Of a DNA stretch of 64,000 bases, positions 1 through 11,949 are shown in pieces. The position numbers and the translations under genes are program-made. Numbering within the stretch: position 1 is the first letter of the stretch; each line of letters starts with the position of its first letter. The notes under the pieces were generated by a model. The model saw only the letters and a list, made by a program, of their open reading frames with translations, made no database searches and was not told the origin of the DNA. The stretch comes from Budorcas taxicolor (lineage: Eukaryota; Chordata; Mammalia; Artiodactyla; Bovidae): positions 64,194,724 through 64,258,723 of the forward strand of contig NC_068935.1 in assembly GCF_023091745.1 (NCBI RefSeq). Direction: 5' to 3'.

Positions 1-219
1 ACACATGCAGAGTGAGATACACACTCATATGGAGTGAGAGAGAGACATCCACACAGAGAGAGAGAAACAGACAGAGGCATACACACAAAGAGAGACTAAA
101 ACACAGACTGAGACACACATACATGGAGAGGCACACAGAAACACACCCACAGAGAGACACACACTGAGACACACAGACACTGAGACACATACACATCCAG
201 AGAGAGAGACACACACACG
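1..219. repeat. Partial unit 0 (3' end only)
   Basis: These 219 bp correspond to 1,954-2,172, the end of unit 1. They carry the cacatatgg-type state 'actcatatggag' (near 25) and 'acccacagagag' (near 146), shared with the unit ends before 6,084, 11,950, 47,128, 49,084 and 62,727. The rest of the copy lies left of the window. Confidence 0.93.
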
Positions 220-329
220 CTACATATCAGAAACATTCACACTGAAGGAGACACACTCACTGAGAGAGACACAGAGAGAGAGACACACACAATGAGACAG
301 ACATCCACACAGAGAAGGAGAAATAGGCA

Positions 330-450
330 CTGAGAGACACACACACTGGGAGAGACATACACACTGAGTGAGAGGCACAAACATTGGGAGACACACACGG
401 TGAAACCCACACACAGGCTTAGAGACATAGACATACTGAGAGAGAGACTC
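330..450. repeat. Intra-unit module P1 (shown on unit 1)
   Basis: Bases 330-398 align without gaps to 712-780 (offset 382). Shared order: ctgagagacacacacactg, gagacatacaca, then attgggagac/attgtgagac. The similarity continues to the 'gacatagacatact'/'gacataaacataca' pair at an offset of about 394. Confidence 0.8.
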
Positions 451-711
451 ACACACCCTGAGAGACACAAACACCCTGAGAGACAGACACACTGAGACAC
501 TCACACAATCCCTAAAAACAGACACGCAACACTGAGGCAGACGCACAGTGAGACAGACACACACGCATTGAGAGACACATGGGAGAAACACACACAGAGA
601 CACTCTGGGAGTCACACAGAGCCACACATACAGAGAAACACACACCAAAGAGACACACACACAAAGAGAGTTCTCCACACAAACTGAGAGAGAGAGACAG
701 ACACACACATG

Positions 712-844
712 CTGAGAGACACACACACTGAGGGAGACATACACAGTGGGAGAGAGACACAGATATTGTGAGACACACAGACACTGAGACGAACACACAC
801 ACTTACGGACATAAACATACAGAGAGAGACACACGCACACATTG
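712..844. repeat. Intra-unit module P2 (shown on unit 1)
   Basis: Second member of the P pair. It holds the variants that define the families ('gagacgaac'/'gagatgtac' and 'cttacggac'/'cttagggac'/'cttcgggat'). Confidence 0.8.
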
Positions 845-1040
845 AGAGATAGGGGGACAAGCACAGCGACAGAGAAATACACTCACAGAGAAAAATTTCA
901 CCAGTGAGAGAGAGTCTCCAAACAGAGAGAGACAAGAGACACATGCACACTCAGAGACTCACAGTGAAACACATACAGATACAGAGAGAGACACGCACAC
1001 ACAGAGACATATACACACTGAGAAACAGACACACACTGAG

Positions 1041-1579
1041 AGAGCCACACTCACAGGGGCCCACAGAGACACACACACTCAGAGAGCAAGACACACAGAA
1101 TGAGAGAGTCACACACACTGAGAAGGAGACACACACGCCCTGAGAGACACACACAGCAGAGAGACGTACACATTCACAGTGAGACACACACACTGAGAGA
1201 CATACACACACACAGAGACACACACAAACAGGGTAAGAAACAGAAACACTCACACTGAAGGAGTCACACACACTGAGAGAGACACACAACCTGAGAGAGA
1301 GACACAAACAGCCAGAGAGTCACACATTCTGAAACACACACATGGAGACACACAAATTGCAAGTGACATACATGTTGACAGAGACACACACACAGATACA
1401 CACACACACACACAGAGAACGAGCCATCCGCAGAGAGAGAGAGAAACACAGAAAGAGTCACACACACAAAGAGAGACCAAAACACTGACTGAGAGATACA
1501 TACACGTAGAGGCAATGCAGAGACACATAGAGACACACACACTGAGACACATACACATACAGAGGTTAACACACACACT
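1041..1579. repeat. Intra-unit half-block Q1 (shown on unit 1)
   Basis: This block begins around 'ccacactcacagggg', passes 'agagcaag' (1,083) and the boundary motif 'gggtaagaaacag' (1,231) and ends before the next boundary motif near 1,580. It aligns with Q2 (1,580-2,172) at an offset of 550-560 bp with few gaps. Matching landmarks are caggggccc/caggcaccc, agagcaag at 1,083 and 1,643, taagaa at 1,234 and 1,784, cctgag/cctgaa, and cacattctgaaac/cacattctgagac. The same pair exists in every unit. Confidence 0.85.
1384..1418. repeat. (CA)n microsatellite pair inside the unit (shown on unit 1)
   Basis: Two CA tracts are separated by 'agat' and end before 'gagaacgagcc'. The first is one CA longer in families C and D and in most B copies (for example near 3,342 and 5,302). 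The second is shorter in many C copies. This is ordinary dinucleotide length change and explains most of the 2-bp differences in unit length. Confidence 0.85.
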
Positions 1580-2172
1580 AAGAACCAGAAACACACACTG
1601 AGAGAGACACACACAGGCACCCGCAGAGACACACACACTCAAAGAGCAAGGCACACACACTGAGAGTCACACACACTGAGAGAGAGACGCAAACACGCTG
1701 AGAGTCATACACAAGAGAGAGACACACACATTCACAGGGAGACACACACACCGAGAAACATAAACACTGAGAGACAAACACGCTAAGAACCAGAAACCCT
1801 CACACTGAATGCGTCACACACACTGAGAGAGACACACAACCTGAAATTGAGACAAAAACACTCGGAGAGTCACACATTCTGAGACACACACACGGAGACA
1901 CAAAAATTGAGAGTGTCACCTATGTGGACAGAGGCACACCCACACTTAGAGAAACACATGCAGAGTGAGATACACACTCACATGGAGTGAGAGAGAGACA
2001 TCCACACAGAGAGAGAGAAACAGACAGAGGCATACACACAAAGAGAGACTAAAACACAGACTGAGACACACATACATGGAGAGGCACACAGAAACACACC
2101 CACTGAGAGACACACACTGAGACACACAGACACTGAGACACATACACATCCAGAGAGAGAGACACACACACG
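1580..2172. repeat. Intra-unit half-block Q2 (shown on unit 1)
   Basis: Homologue of Q1. After 'ctaagaaccagaaac' near 1,578 it repeats the order of Q1: a caggcaccc segment, 'agagcaag' at 1,643, a second 'ctaagaaccag' at 1,783, 'cctgaaattgag', 'cacattctgag', and then a segment with 'gagacatccacac' and 'gagactaaaacac' that matches 'gagccatccgcag' and 'gagaccaaaacac' of Q1. Q1 and Q2 have clearly diverged, so this duplication is older than the spread of the 1.95-kb unit. Confidence 0.85.
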
Positions 2173-4127
2173 CTACATATCAGAAACATTCACACTGAAG
2201 GGGACACACTCACTGAGAGAGACACAGAGAGAGAGACACACACAATGAGACAGACATCCACACAGAGGAGGAGAAATAGGCACTGAGAGACACACACATT
2301 GGGAGAGACATACACACTGAGTGAGAGGCACAAATATTGGGAGACACACACGGTGAAACCCACACACAGGCTTAGAGACATAGACATACTGAGAGAGAGA
2401 CTCACACACCCTGAGAGACACAAACACCCTGAGAGACAGACACACTGAGACACTCACACAATCCCTAAAAACAGACACGCAACACTGAGGCAGACGCACA
2501 GTGAGACAGACACACACACATTGAGAGACTCATGGGAGAAACACACACAGAGACACTCTGGGAGTCACACAGAGCCACACATACACAGAAACACACACCA
2601 TAAAGACACACACACAATGAGAGTTCTCCACACAAACTGAGAGAGAGAGACAGACACACACATGCTGAGAGACACACACACTGAGGGAGACATACACAGT
2701 GGGAGAGAGACACAGATATTGTGAGACACACACACACTGAGATGTACACACACACTTAGGGACATAAACATACGGAGAGAGACACACGCACACACTGAGA
2801 GATAGGGGGACAAGCACAGCGACAGAGAAATACACTCACAGAGAAAAATTTCACCAGTGAGAGAGAGTCTGCAAACAGAGAGAGACAAGAGAGACATGCA
2901 CACTCAGAGACTCACACTGAAACACATACAGATACAGAGAGAGACACGCACACACAGAGACACATACACACTGAGAAACAGACACACACTGAGAGAGCCA
3001 CACTCACAGGGGCCCACAGAGACACACACACTCAGAGAGCAAGACACACAGAATGAGAGAGTCACACACACTGAGAAGGAGACACAAACGCCCTGAGAGA
3101 CACACACAGCAGAGAGACGTACACATTCACAGTGAGACACACACACTGAGAGACATAGACACCCACAGAGACACACACAAACAGGGTAAGAAACAGAAAC
3201 ACTCACACTGAAGGAGTCACACACACTGAGAGAGACACACAACCTGAGAGAGAGACACAAACAGCCAGAAAGTCACACATTCTGAAACACACACATGGAG
3301 ACACACAAATTGCAAGTGACATACATGTTGACAGAGACACACACACACAGATACACACACACACACACAGAGAACGAGCCATCCGCAGAGAGAGAGAGAA
3401 ACACAGAAAGAGTCACACACACAAACAGAGACCAAAACACTGACTGAGAGATACATACACGTAGAGGCAATGCAGAGACACATAGAGACACACACACTGA
3501 GACACATACACATACAGAGGTTAACACACACACTAAGAACCAGAAACACACACTGAGAGAGACACACACAGGCACCCTCAGAGACACACACACTCAAAGA
3601 GCAAGGCACACACACTGAGAGTCACACACACTGAGAGAGAGACGCAAACACGCCGAGAGTCATACACAAGAGAGAGACACGCACATTCACAGGGAGACAC
3701 ACACACCGAGAAACATAAACACTGAGAGACACACACGCTAAGAACCAGAAACCCTCACACTGAACGCGTCACACACACTGAGAGAGACACACAACCTGAA
3801 ATTGAGACAAAAACACTCGGAGAGTCACACATTCTGAGACACACACACGGAGACACAAAAATTGAGAGTGTCACCTACGTGGACAGAGGCACACCCACAT
3901 TTAGAGAAACACATGCAGAGTGAGATACACACTCACATGGAGTGAGAGAGAGACATCCACACAGAGAGAGAGAAACAGACAGAGGCATACACACAAAGAG
4001 AGACTAAAACACAGACTGAGACACACATACATGGAGAGGCACACAGAAACACAGCCACTGAGAGACACACACTGAGACACACAGACACTGAGACACATAC
4101 ACATCCAGAGAGAGAGACACACACACG
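2173..4127. repeat. Unit 2, family B, 1,955 bp
   Basis: Family B shows 'caccataaagac', 'gagatgtac', 'cttagggac' and 'acatacggag' in the middle of the unit and 'gagactcatggg' near +353. The tail has 'ccagaaagtc' near 3,264, 'gccgagagtc' near 3,652 and 'cacatttagag' near 3,897. This tail is shared with unit 4 (offset 3,911) and unit 23 (offset 41,045). Confidence 0.95.
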
Positions 4128-6083
4128 CTACATATCAGAAACATTCACACTGAAGGAGACACACTCACTGAGAGAGACACACAGAGAGAGACACACACAA
4201 TGAGACAGACATCCACACAGAGGAGGAGAAATAGGCACTGAGAGACACACACACTGGGAGAGACATACACACTGAGTGAGAGGCACAAACATTGGGAGAC
4301 ACACACGGTGAAACCCACACACAGGCTTAGAGACAGAGACATACTGAGAGAGAGACTCACACACCCTGAGAGACACAAACACCCTGAGAGACAGACACAT
4401 TGAGACACTCACACAATCCCTAAAAACAGACACGCAACACTGAGGCAGACGCACAGTGAGACAGACACACACACATTGAGAGACACATGGGAGAAACACG
4501 CACAGAGACACTGTGGGAGTCACACAGAGACACACACACACAGAAGCACCCACCATAACGACACACACACAATGAGAGTTCTCCACACAAACTGAGAGAG
4601 AGAGACAGACACACACATGCTGAGAGACACACACACTGAGGGAGACATACACAGTGGGAGAGAGACACAGATATTGTGAGACACACGCACACTGAGATGC
4701 ACACACACACTTCGGGATATAAACATACAGAGAGAGACACAGGCACACGCTGAGAGATAGGGGGACAAACACAGCGAGAGAGAAATAACACTCACAGAGA
4801 AAGACTTCACCACTGAGAGAGAGTCTCCAAACAGAGAGAGACAAGAAAGACATGCACACTCAGAGACTCACACTGAAACACATACAGATACAGAGAGAGA
4901 CACGCACACACAGAGACACATACACACTGAGAAACAGAAACACACACACTGAGAGAGCCACACTCACAGGGGCCCACAGAGACACACACACTCAGAGAGC
5001 AAGACACACAGAATGAGAGACTCACACACTCTGAGAAGGAGACACAGACGCCCTGAGAGTCACACACAGCAGAGAGACGTACACATTCACAGTGAGACAC
5101 ACACACTGAGAGACATACACACACACAGAGACACACACAAACAGGGTAAGAAACAGAAACACTCACACTGAAGGAGTCACACACACTGAGAGAGACACAC
5201 AACCTGAGAGAGAGACACAAACAGCCGGAGAGTCACACATTCTGAAACACACACATGGAGACACACAAACTGCAAGTGACATACATGTTGACAGAGACAC
5301 ACACACACAGATACACACACACACACAGAGAAAAAGCCATCGGCAGAGAGAGAGAAACACAGAAAGAGTCACACACACAAACAGAGACTAAAACACTGAC
5401 TGAGAGATACATACAAATAGAGGCAATGCAGAGACGTAGAGACACACACACTGAGACACATACACATACAGAGGTTAACACACACACTAAGAACCAGAAA
5501 CACACACTGAGAGAGACACACACAGGCACCCTCAGAGACACACACACTCAAAGAGCAAGGCACACACACTGAGAGTCACACACACTGAGAGAGAGACGCA
5601 AACACGCTGAGAGTCATATACAAGAGAGAGACACGCACATTCACAGGGAGACACACACACACTGAGAAACATACACACTGAGAGACACACACGCTAAGAA
5701 CCAGAAACCCTCACACTGAACGCGTCACACACACTGAGAGAGACACACAACCTGAAATTGAGACAAAAACACTCGGAGAGTCACACATTCTGAGACACAC
5801 ACACGGAGACACAAAAATTGAGAGTGTCACCTACGTGGACAGAGGCACACCCACACTTAGAGAAACACATGCAGAGTGAGATACACACTCATATGGAGTG
5901 AGAGAGAGACATCCACACAGAGAGAGAGAAACAGACAGAGGCATACACACAAAGAGAGACTAAAACACAGACTGAGACACACATACATGGAGAGGCACAC
6001 AGAAACACACCCACAGAGAGACACACACTGAGACACACAGACACTGAGACACATACACATCCAGAGAGAGAGACACACACACG
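4128..6083. repeat. Unit 3, family C, 1,956 bp
   Basis: Family C shows 'cccaccataacgac', 'gcacactgagatg', 'aaataacactc' and 'aaagacttcacc'. This copy and unit 6 share 'aaacacgcacag' (4,497 and 10,360), 'agacagagacat' and 'acaagaaagacatg', with an offset of 5,864 bp. Unit 24 shares all but the first. Not seen elsewhere are 'acatacaaatagag' near 5,409 and a GA run 2 bp shorter near 5,345. Confidence 0.95.
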
Positions 6084-8038
6084 CTACATATCAGAAACAT
6101 TCACACTGAAGGAGACACACTCACTGAGAGAGACACAGAGAGAGAGACACACACAATGAGACAGACATCCACACAGAGAAGGAGAAATAGGCACTGAGAG
6201 ACACACACACTGGGAGAGACATACACACTGAGTGAGAGGCACAAACATTGGGAGACACACATGGTGAAACCCACACACAGGCTTAGAGACATAGACATAC
6301 TGAGAGAGAGACTCACACACCCTGAGAGACACAAACACCCTGAGAGACAGACACACTGAGACACTCACACAATCCCTAAAAACAGACACGCAACACTGAG
6401 GCAGACGCACAGTGAGACAGACACACACGCATTCAGAGACACATGGGAGAAACACACACAGAGACACTCTGGGAGTCACACAGAGCCACACATACACAGA
6501 AACACACACCAAAGAGACACACACACAATGAGAGTTCTCCACACAAACTGAGAGAGAGAGACAGACACACACATGCTGAGAGACACACACACTGAGGGAG
6601 ACATACACAGTGGGAGAGAGACACAGATATTGTGAGACACACAGACACTGAGACGAACACACACACTTACGGACATAAACATACAGAGAGAGACACACGC
6701 ACACATTGAGAGATAGGGGGACAAGCACAGCGACAGAGAAATACACTCACAGAGAAAAATTTCACCAGTGAGAGAGAGTCTGCAAACAGAGAGAGACAAG
6801 AGAGACATGCACACTCAGAGACTCACACTGAAACACATACAGATACAGAGAGAGACACGCACACACAGAGACACATACACACTGAGAAACAGACACACAC
6901 TGAGAGAGCCACACTCACAGGGGCCCACAGAGACACACACACTCAGAGAGCAAGACACACAGAATGAGAGAGTCACACACACTGAGAAGGAGACACAAAC
7001 GCCCTGAGAGACACACACAGCAGAGAGACGTACACATTCACAGTGAGACACACACACTGAGAGACATAGACACCCACAGAGACACACACAAACAGGGTAA
7101 GAAACAGAAACACTCACACTGAAGGAGTCACACACACTGAGAGAGACACACAACCTGAGAGAGAGACACAAACAGCCAGAAAGTCACACATTCTGAAACA
7201 CACACATGGAGACACACAAATTGCAAGTGACATACATGTTGACAGAGACACACACACACAGATACACACACACACACACAGAGAACGAGCCATCCGCAGA
7301 GAGAGAGAGAAACACAGAAAGAGTCACACACACAAACAGAGACCAAAACACTGACTGAGAGATACATACACGTAGAGGCAATGCAGAGACACATAGAGAC
7401 ACACACACTGAGACACATACACATACAGAGGTTAACACACACACTAAGAACCAGAAACACACACTGAGAGAGACACACACAGGCACCCTCAGAGACACAC
7501 ACACTCAAAGAGCAAGGCACACACACTGAGAGTCACACACACTGAGAGAGAGACGCAAACACGCCGAGAGTCATACACAAGAGAGAGACACGCACATTCA
7601 CAGGGAGACACACACACCGAGAAACATAAACACTGAGAGACACACACGCTAAGAACCAGAAACCCTCACACTGAACGCGTCACACACACTGAGAGAGACA
7701 CACAACCTGAAATTGAGACAAAAACACTCGGAGAGTCACACATTCTGAGACACACACACGGAGACACAAAAATTGAGAGTGTCACCTACGTGGACAGAGG
7801 CACACCCACATTTAGAGAAACACATGCAGAGTGAGATACACACTCACATGGAGTGAGAGAGAGACATCCACACAGAGAGAGAGAAACAGACAGAGGCATA
7901 CACACAAAGAGAGACTAAAACACAGACTGAGACACACATACATGGAGAGGCACACAGAAACACAGCCACTGAGAGACACACACTGAGACACACAGAGACT
8001 GAGACACATACACATCCAGAGAGAGAGACACACACACG
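6084..8038. repeat. Unit 4, family A head with family B tail, 1,955 bp
   Basis: The first part is family A ('caccaaagagac', 'cttacggac'). From about 6,779 ('gtctgcaaac') to the end it follows unit 2, including 'ccagaaagtc' near 7,175 and 'cacatttagag' near 7,808. It is therefore a recombinant with a switch near 6.7-6.8 kb. It shares 'gcattcagagac' near 6,429 with unit 5. 'acatggtg' near 6,259 replaces acacggtg (CpG to TpG). 'cagagactgag' near 7,995 is private. Confidence 0.93.
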
Positions 8039-9991
8039 CTACATATCAGAAACATTCACATTGAAGGAGACACACTCACTGAGAGAGACACAGAGAGAGA
8101 GACACACACAATGAGACAGACATCCACACAGAGGAGGAGAAATAGGCACTGAGAGACACACACACTGGGAGAGACATACACACTGAGTGAGAGGCACAAA
8201 CATTGGGAGACACACACGGTGAAACCCACACACAGGCTTAGAGACATAGACATACTGAGAGAGAGACTCACACACCCTGAGAGACACAAACACCCTGAGA
8301 GACAGACACACTGAGACACTCACACAATCCCTAAAAACAGACACGCAACACTGAGGCAGACGCACAGTGAGACAGACACACACGCATTCAGAGACACATG
8401 GGAGAAACACACACAGAGACACTGTGGGAGTCACACAGAGCCACACATACACAGAAACACACACCAAAGAGACACACACACAATGAGAGTTCTCCACACA
8501 AACTGAGAGAGAGAGACAGACACACACATGCTGAGAGACACACACACTGAGGGAGACATACACAGTGGGAGAGAGACACAGATATTGTGAGACACACAGA
8601 CACTGAGACGAACACACACACTTACGGACATAAACATACAGAGAGAGACACACGCACACATTGAGAGATAGGGGGACAAGCACAGCGACAGAGAAATACA
8701 CTCACAGAGAAAAATTTCACCAGTGAGAGAGAGTCTCCAAACAGAGAGAGACAAGAGACACATGCACACTCAGAGACTCACAGTGAAACACATACAGATA
8801 CAGAGAGAGACACGCACACACAGAGACATATACACACTGAGAAACAGACACACACTGAGAGAGCCACACTCACAGGGGCCCACAGAGACACACACACTCA
8901 GAGAGCAAGACACACAGAATGAGAGAGTCACACACACTGAGAAGGAGACACACACGCCCTGAGAGACACACACAGCAGAGAGACGTACACATTCACAGTG
9001 AGACACACACACTGAGAGACATACACACACACAGAGACACACACAAACAGGGTAAGAAACAGAAACACTCACACTGAAGGAGTCACACACACTGAGAGAG
9101 ACACACAACCTGAGAGAGAGACACAAACAGCCAGAGAGTCACACATTCTGAAACACACACATGGAGACACACAAATTGCAAGTGACATACATGTTGACAG
9201 AGACACACACACAGATACACACACACACACACAGAGAACGAGCCATCCGCAGAGAGAGAGAGAAACACAGAAAGAGTCACACACACAAAGAGAGACCAAA
9301 ACACTGACTGAGAGATACATACACGTAGAGGCAATGCAGAGACACATAGAGACACACACACTGAGACACATACACATACAGAGGTTAACACACACACTAA
9401 GAACCAGAAACACACACTGAGAGAGACACACACAGGCACCCTCAGAGACACACACACTCAAAGAGCAAGGCACACACACTGAGAGTCACACACACTGAGA
9501 GAGAGACGCAAACACGCTGAGAGTCATACACAAGAGAGAGACACACACATTCACAGGGAGACACACACACCGAGAAACATAAACACTGAGAGACAAACAC
9601 GCTAAGAACCAGAAACCCTCACACTGAACGCGTCACACACACTGAGAGAGACACACAACCTGAAATTGAGACAAAAACACTCGGAGAGTCACACATTCTG
9701 AGACACACACACGGAGACACAAAAATTGAGAGTGTCACCTATGTGGACAGAGGCACACCCACACTTAGAGAAACACATGCAGAGTGAGATACACACTCAC
9801 ATGGAGTGAGAGAGAGACATCCACACAGAGAGAGAGAAACAGACAGAGGCATACACACAAAGAGAGACTAAAACACAGACTGAGACACACATACATGGAG
9901 AGGCACACAGAAACACACCCACTGAGAGACACACACTGAGACACACAGACACTGAGACACATACACATCCAGAGAGAGAGACACACACACG
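8039..9991. repeat. Unit 5, family A, 1,953 bp
   Basis: This copy is family A throughout, with the 'acagtgaaac' state near 8,780 and the short CA tract before 'cagatac' near 9,205. It shares 'gcattcagagac' near 8,384 with its left neighbour, unit 4, which points to a local exchange. 'cacattgaagg' near 8,056 (others cacactgaagg) is not seen in other copies. Confidence 0.95.
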
Positions 9992-11949
9992 CTACATATC
10001 AGAAACATTCACACTGAAGGGGACACACTCACTGAGAGAGACACAGAGAGAGAGAGACACACAATGAGACAGACATCCACACAGAGGAGGAGAAATAGGC
10101 ACTGAGAGACACACACACTGGGAGAGACATACACACTGAGTGAGAGGCACAAACATTGGGAGACACACACGGTGAAACCCACACACAGGCTTAGAGACAG
10201 AGACATACTGAGAGAGAGACTCACACACCCTGAGAGACACAAACACCCTGAGAGACAGACACATTGAGACACTCACACAATCCCTAAAAACAGACACGCA
10301 ACACTGAGGCAGACGCACAGTGAGACAGACACACACACATTGAGAGACACATGGGAGAAACACGCACAGAGACACTGTGGGAGTCACACAGAGACACACA
10401 CACACAGAAGCACCCACCATAACGACACACACACAATGAGAGTTCTCCACACAAACTGAGAGAGAGAGACAGACACACACATGCTGAGAGACACACACAC
10501 TGAGGGAGACATACACAGTGGGAGAGAGACACAGATATTGTGAGACACACGCACACTGAGATGCACACACACACTTCGGGATATAAACATACAGAGAGAG
10601 ACACAGGCACACGCTGAGAGATAGGGGGACAAACACAGCGAGAGAGAAATAACACTCACAGAGAAAGACTTCACCACTGAGAGAGAGTCTCCAAACAGAG
10701 AGAGACAAGAAAGACATGCACACTCAGAGACTCACACTGAAACACATACAGATACAGAGAGAGACACACACACACAGAGACACATACACACTGAGAAACA
10801 GAAACACACACACTGAGAGAGCCACACTCACAGGGGCCCACAGAGACACACACACTCAGAGAGCAAGACACACAGAATGAGAGACTCACACACTCTGAGA
10901 AGGAGACACAGACGCCCTGAGAGTCACACACAGCAGAGAGACGTACACATTCACAGTGAGACACACACACTGAGAGACATACACACACACAGAGACACAC
11001 ACAAACAGGGTAAGAAACAGAAACACTCACACTGAAGAAGTCACACACACTGAGAGAGACACACAACCTGAGAGAGAGACACAAACAGCCGGAGAGTCAC
11101 ACATTCTGAAACACACACATGGAGACACACAAACTGCAAGTGACATACATGTTGACAGAGACACACACACACAGATACACACACACACACAGAGAAAAAG
11201 CCATCGGCAGAGAGAGAGAGAAACACAGAAAGAGTCACACACACAAACAGAGACTAAAACACTGACTGAGAGATACATACACATAGAGGCAATGCAGAGA
11301 CGTAGAGACACACACACTGAGACACATACACATACAGAGGTTAACACACACACTAAGAACCAGAAACACACACTGAGAGAGACACACACAGGCACCCTCA
11401 GAGACACACACACTCAAAGAGCAAGGCACACACACTGAGAGTCACACACACTGAGAGAGAGACGCAAACACGCTGAGAGTCATATACAAGAGAGAGACAC
11501 GCACATTCACAGGGAGACACACACACACTGAGAAACATACACACTGAGAGACACACACGCTAAGAACCAGAAACCCTCACACTGAACGCGTCACACACAC
11601 TGAGAGAGACACACAACCTGAAATTGAGACAAAAACACTCGGAGAGTCACACATTCTGAGACACACACACGGAGACACAAAAATTGAGAGTGTCACCTAC
11701 GTGGACAGAGGCACACCCACACTTAGAGAAACACATGCAGAGTGAGATACACACTCATATGGAGTGAGAGAGAGACATCCACACAGAGAGAGAGAAACAG
11801 ACAGAGGCATACACACAAAGAGAGACTAAAACACAGACTGAGACACACATACATGGAGAGGCACACAGAAACACACCCACAGAGAGACACACACTGAGAC
11901 ACACAGACACTGAGACACATACACATCCAGAGAGAGAGACACACACACG
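9992..11949. repeat. Unit 6, family C, 1,958 bp
   Basis: This is the closest partner of unit 3. Private changes are a longer GA run with a shorter CA run near 10,043-10,064, loss of one CpG near 10,765 ('gacacacacac' for gacacgcacac) and 'gaagaagtcac' near 11,036. The tail ends in 'actcatatggag' and 'acccacagagag' like the tail of unit 3. Confidence 0.95.

Larger units (their letters stand above)
220..2172. repeat. Unit 1, family A, 1,953 bp (reference unit)
   Basis: Family A is defined by 'caccaaagagac' near +430, 'gagacgaac' near +567 and 'cttacggac' near +592. Differences not seen in other units are 'aaagagagttctcc' near 662 (others have aatgagag), 'cacccgcagag' near 1,619 (others caccctcagag) and 'gaatgcgtc' near 1,808 (others gaacgcgtc), which removes the only MluI-type site of the unit. 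It shares 'acagtgaaac' near 961 with units 5 and 7. Internal modules are described on this copy in separate entries. Confidence 0.95.
2173..6083. repeat. Two-unit block Z, copy 1 (units 2-3, order B-C)
   Basis: Anchors 2,173 and 4,128 each have a partner at +41,045. Shared rare states are 'ccagaaagtc', 'cacatttagag', 'agacagagacat' and 'acaagaaagacatg'. Confidence 0.8.

Noticed and set aside
220..240. Promoter, splice site or ncRNA signals in the unit
   Set aside because: No TATA-like or CpG-island sequence and no stable hairpin that I could see. Short matches are expected by chance in this composition.
845..860. G-quadruplex in the gatagggggac segment
   Set aside because: There is a single run of five G per unit without three further G runs nearby.
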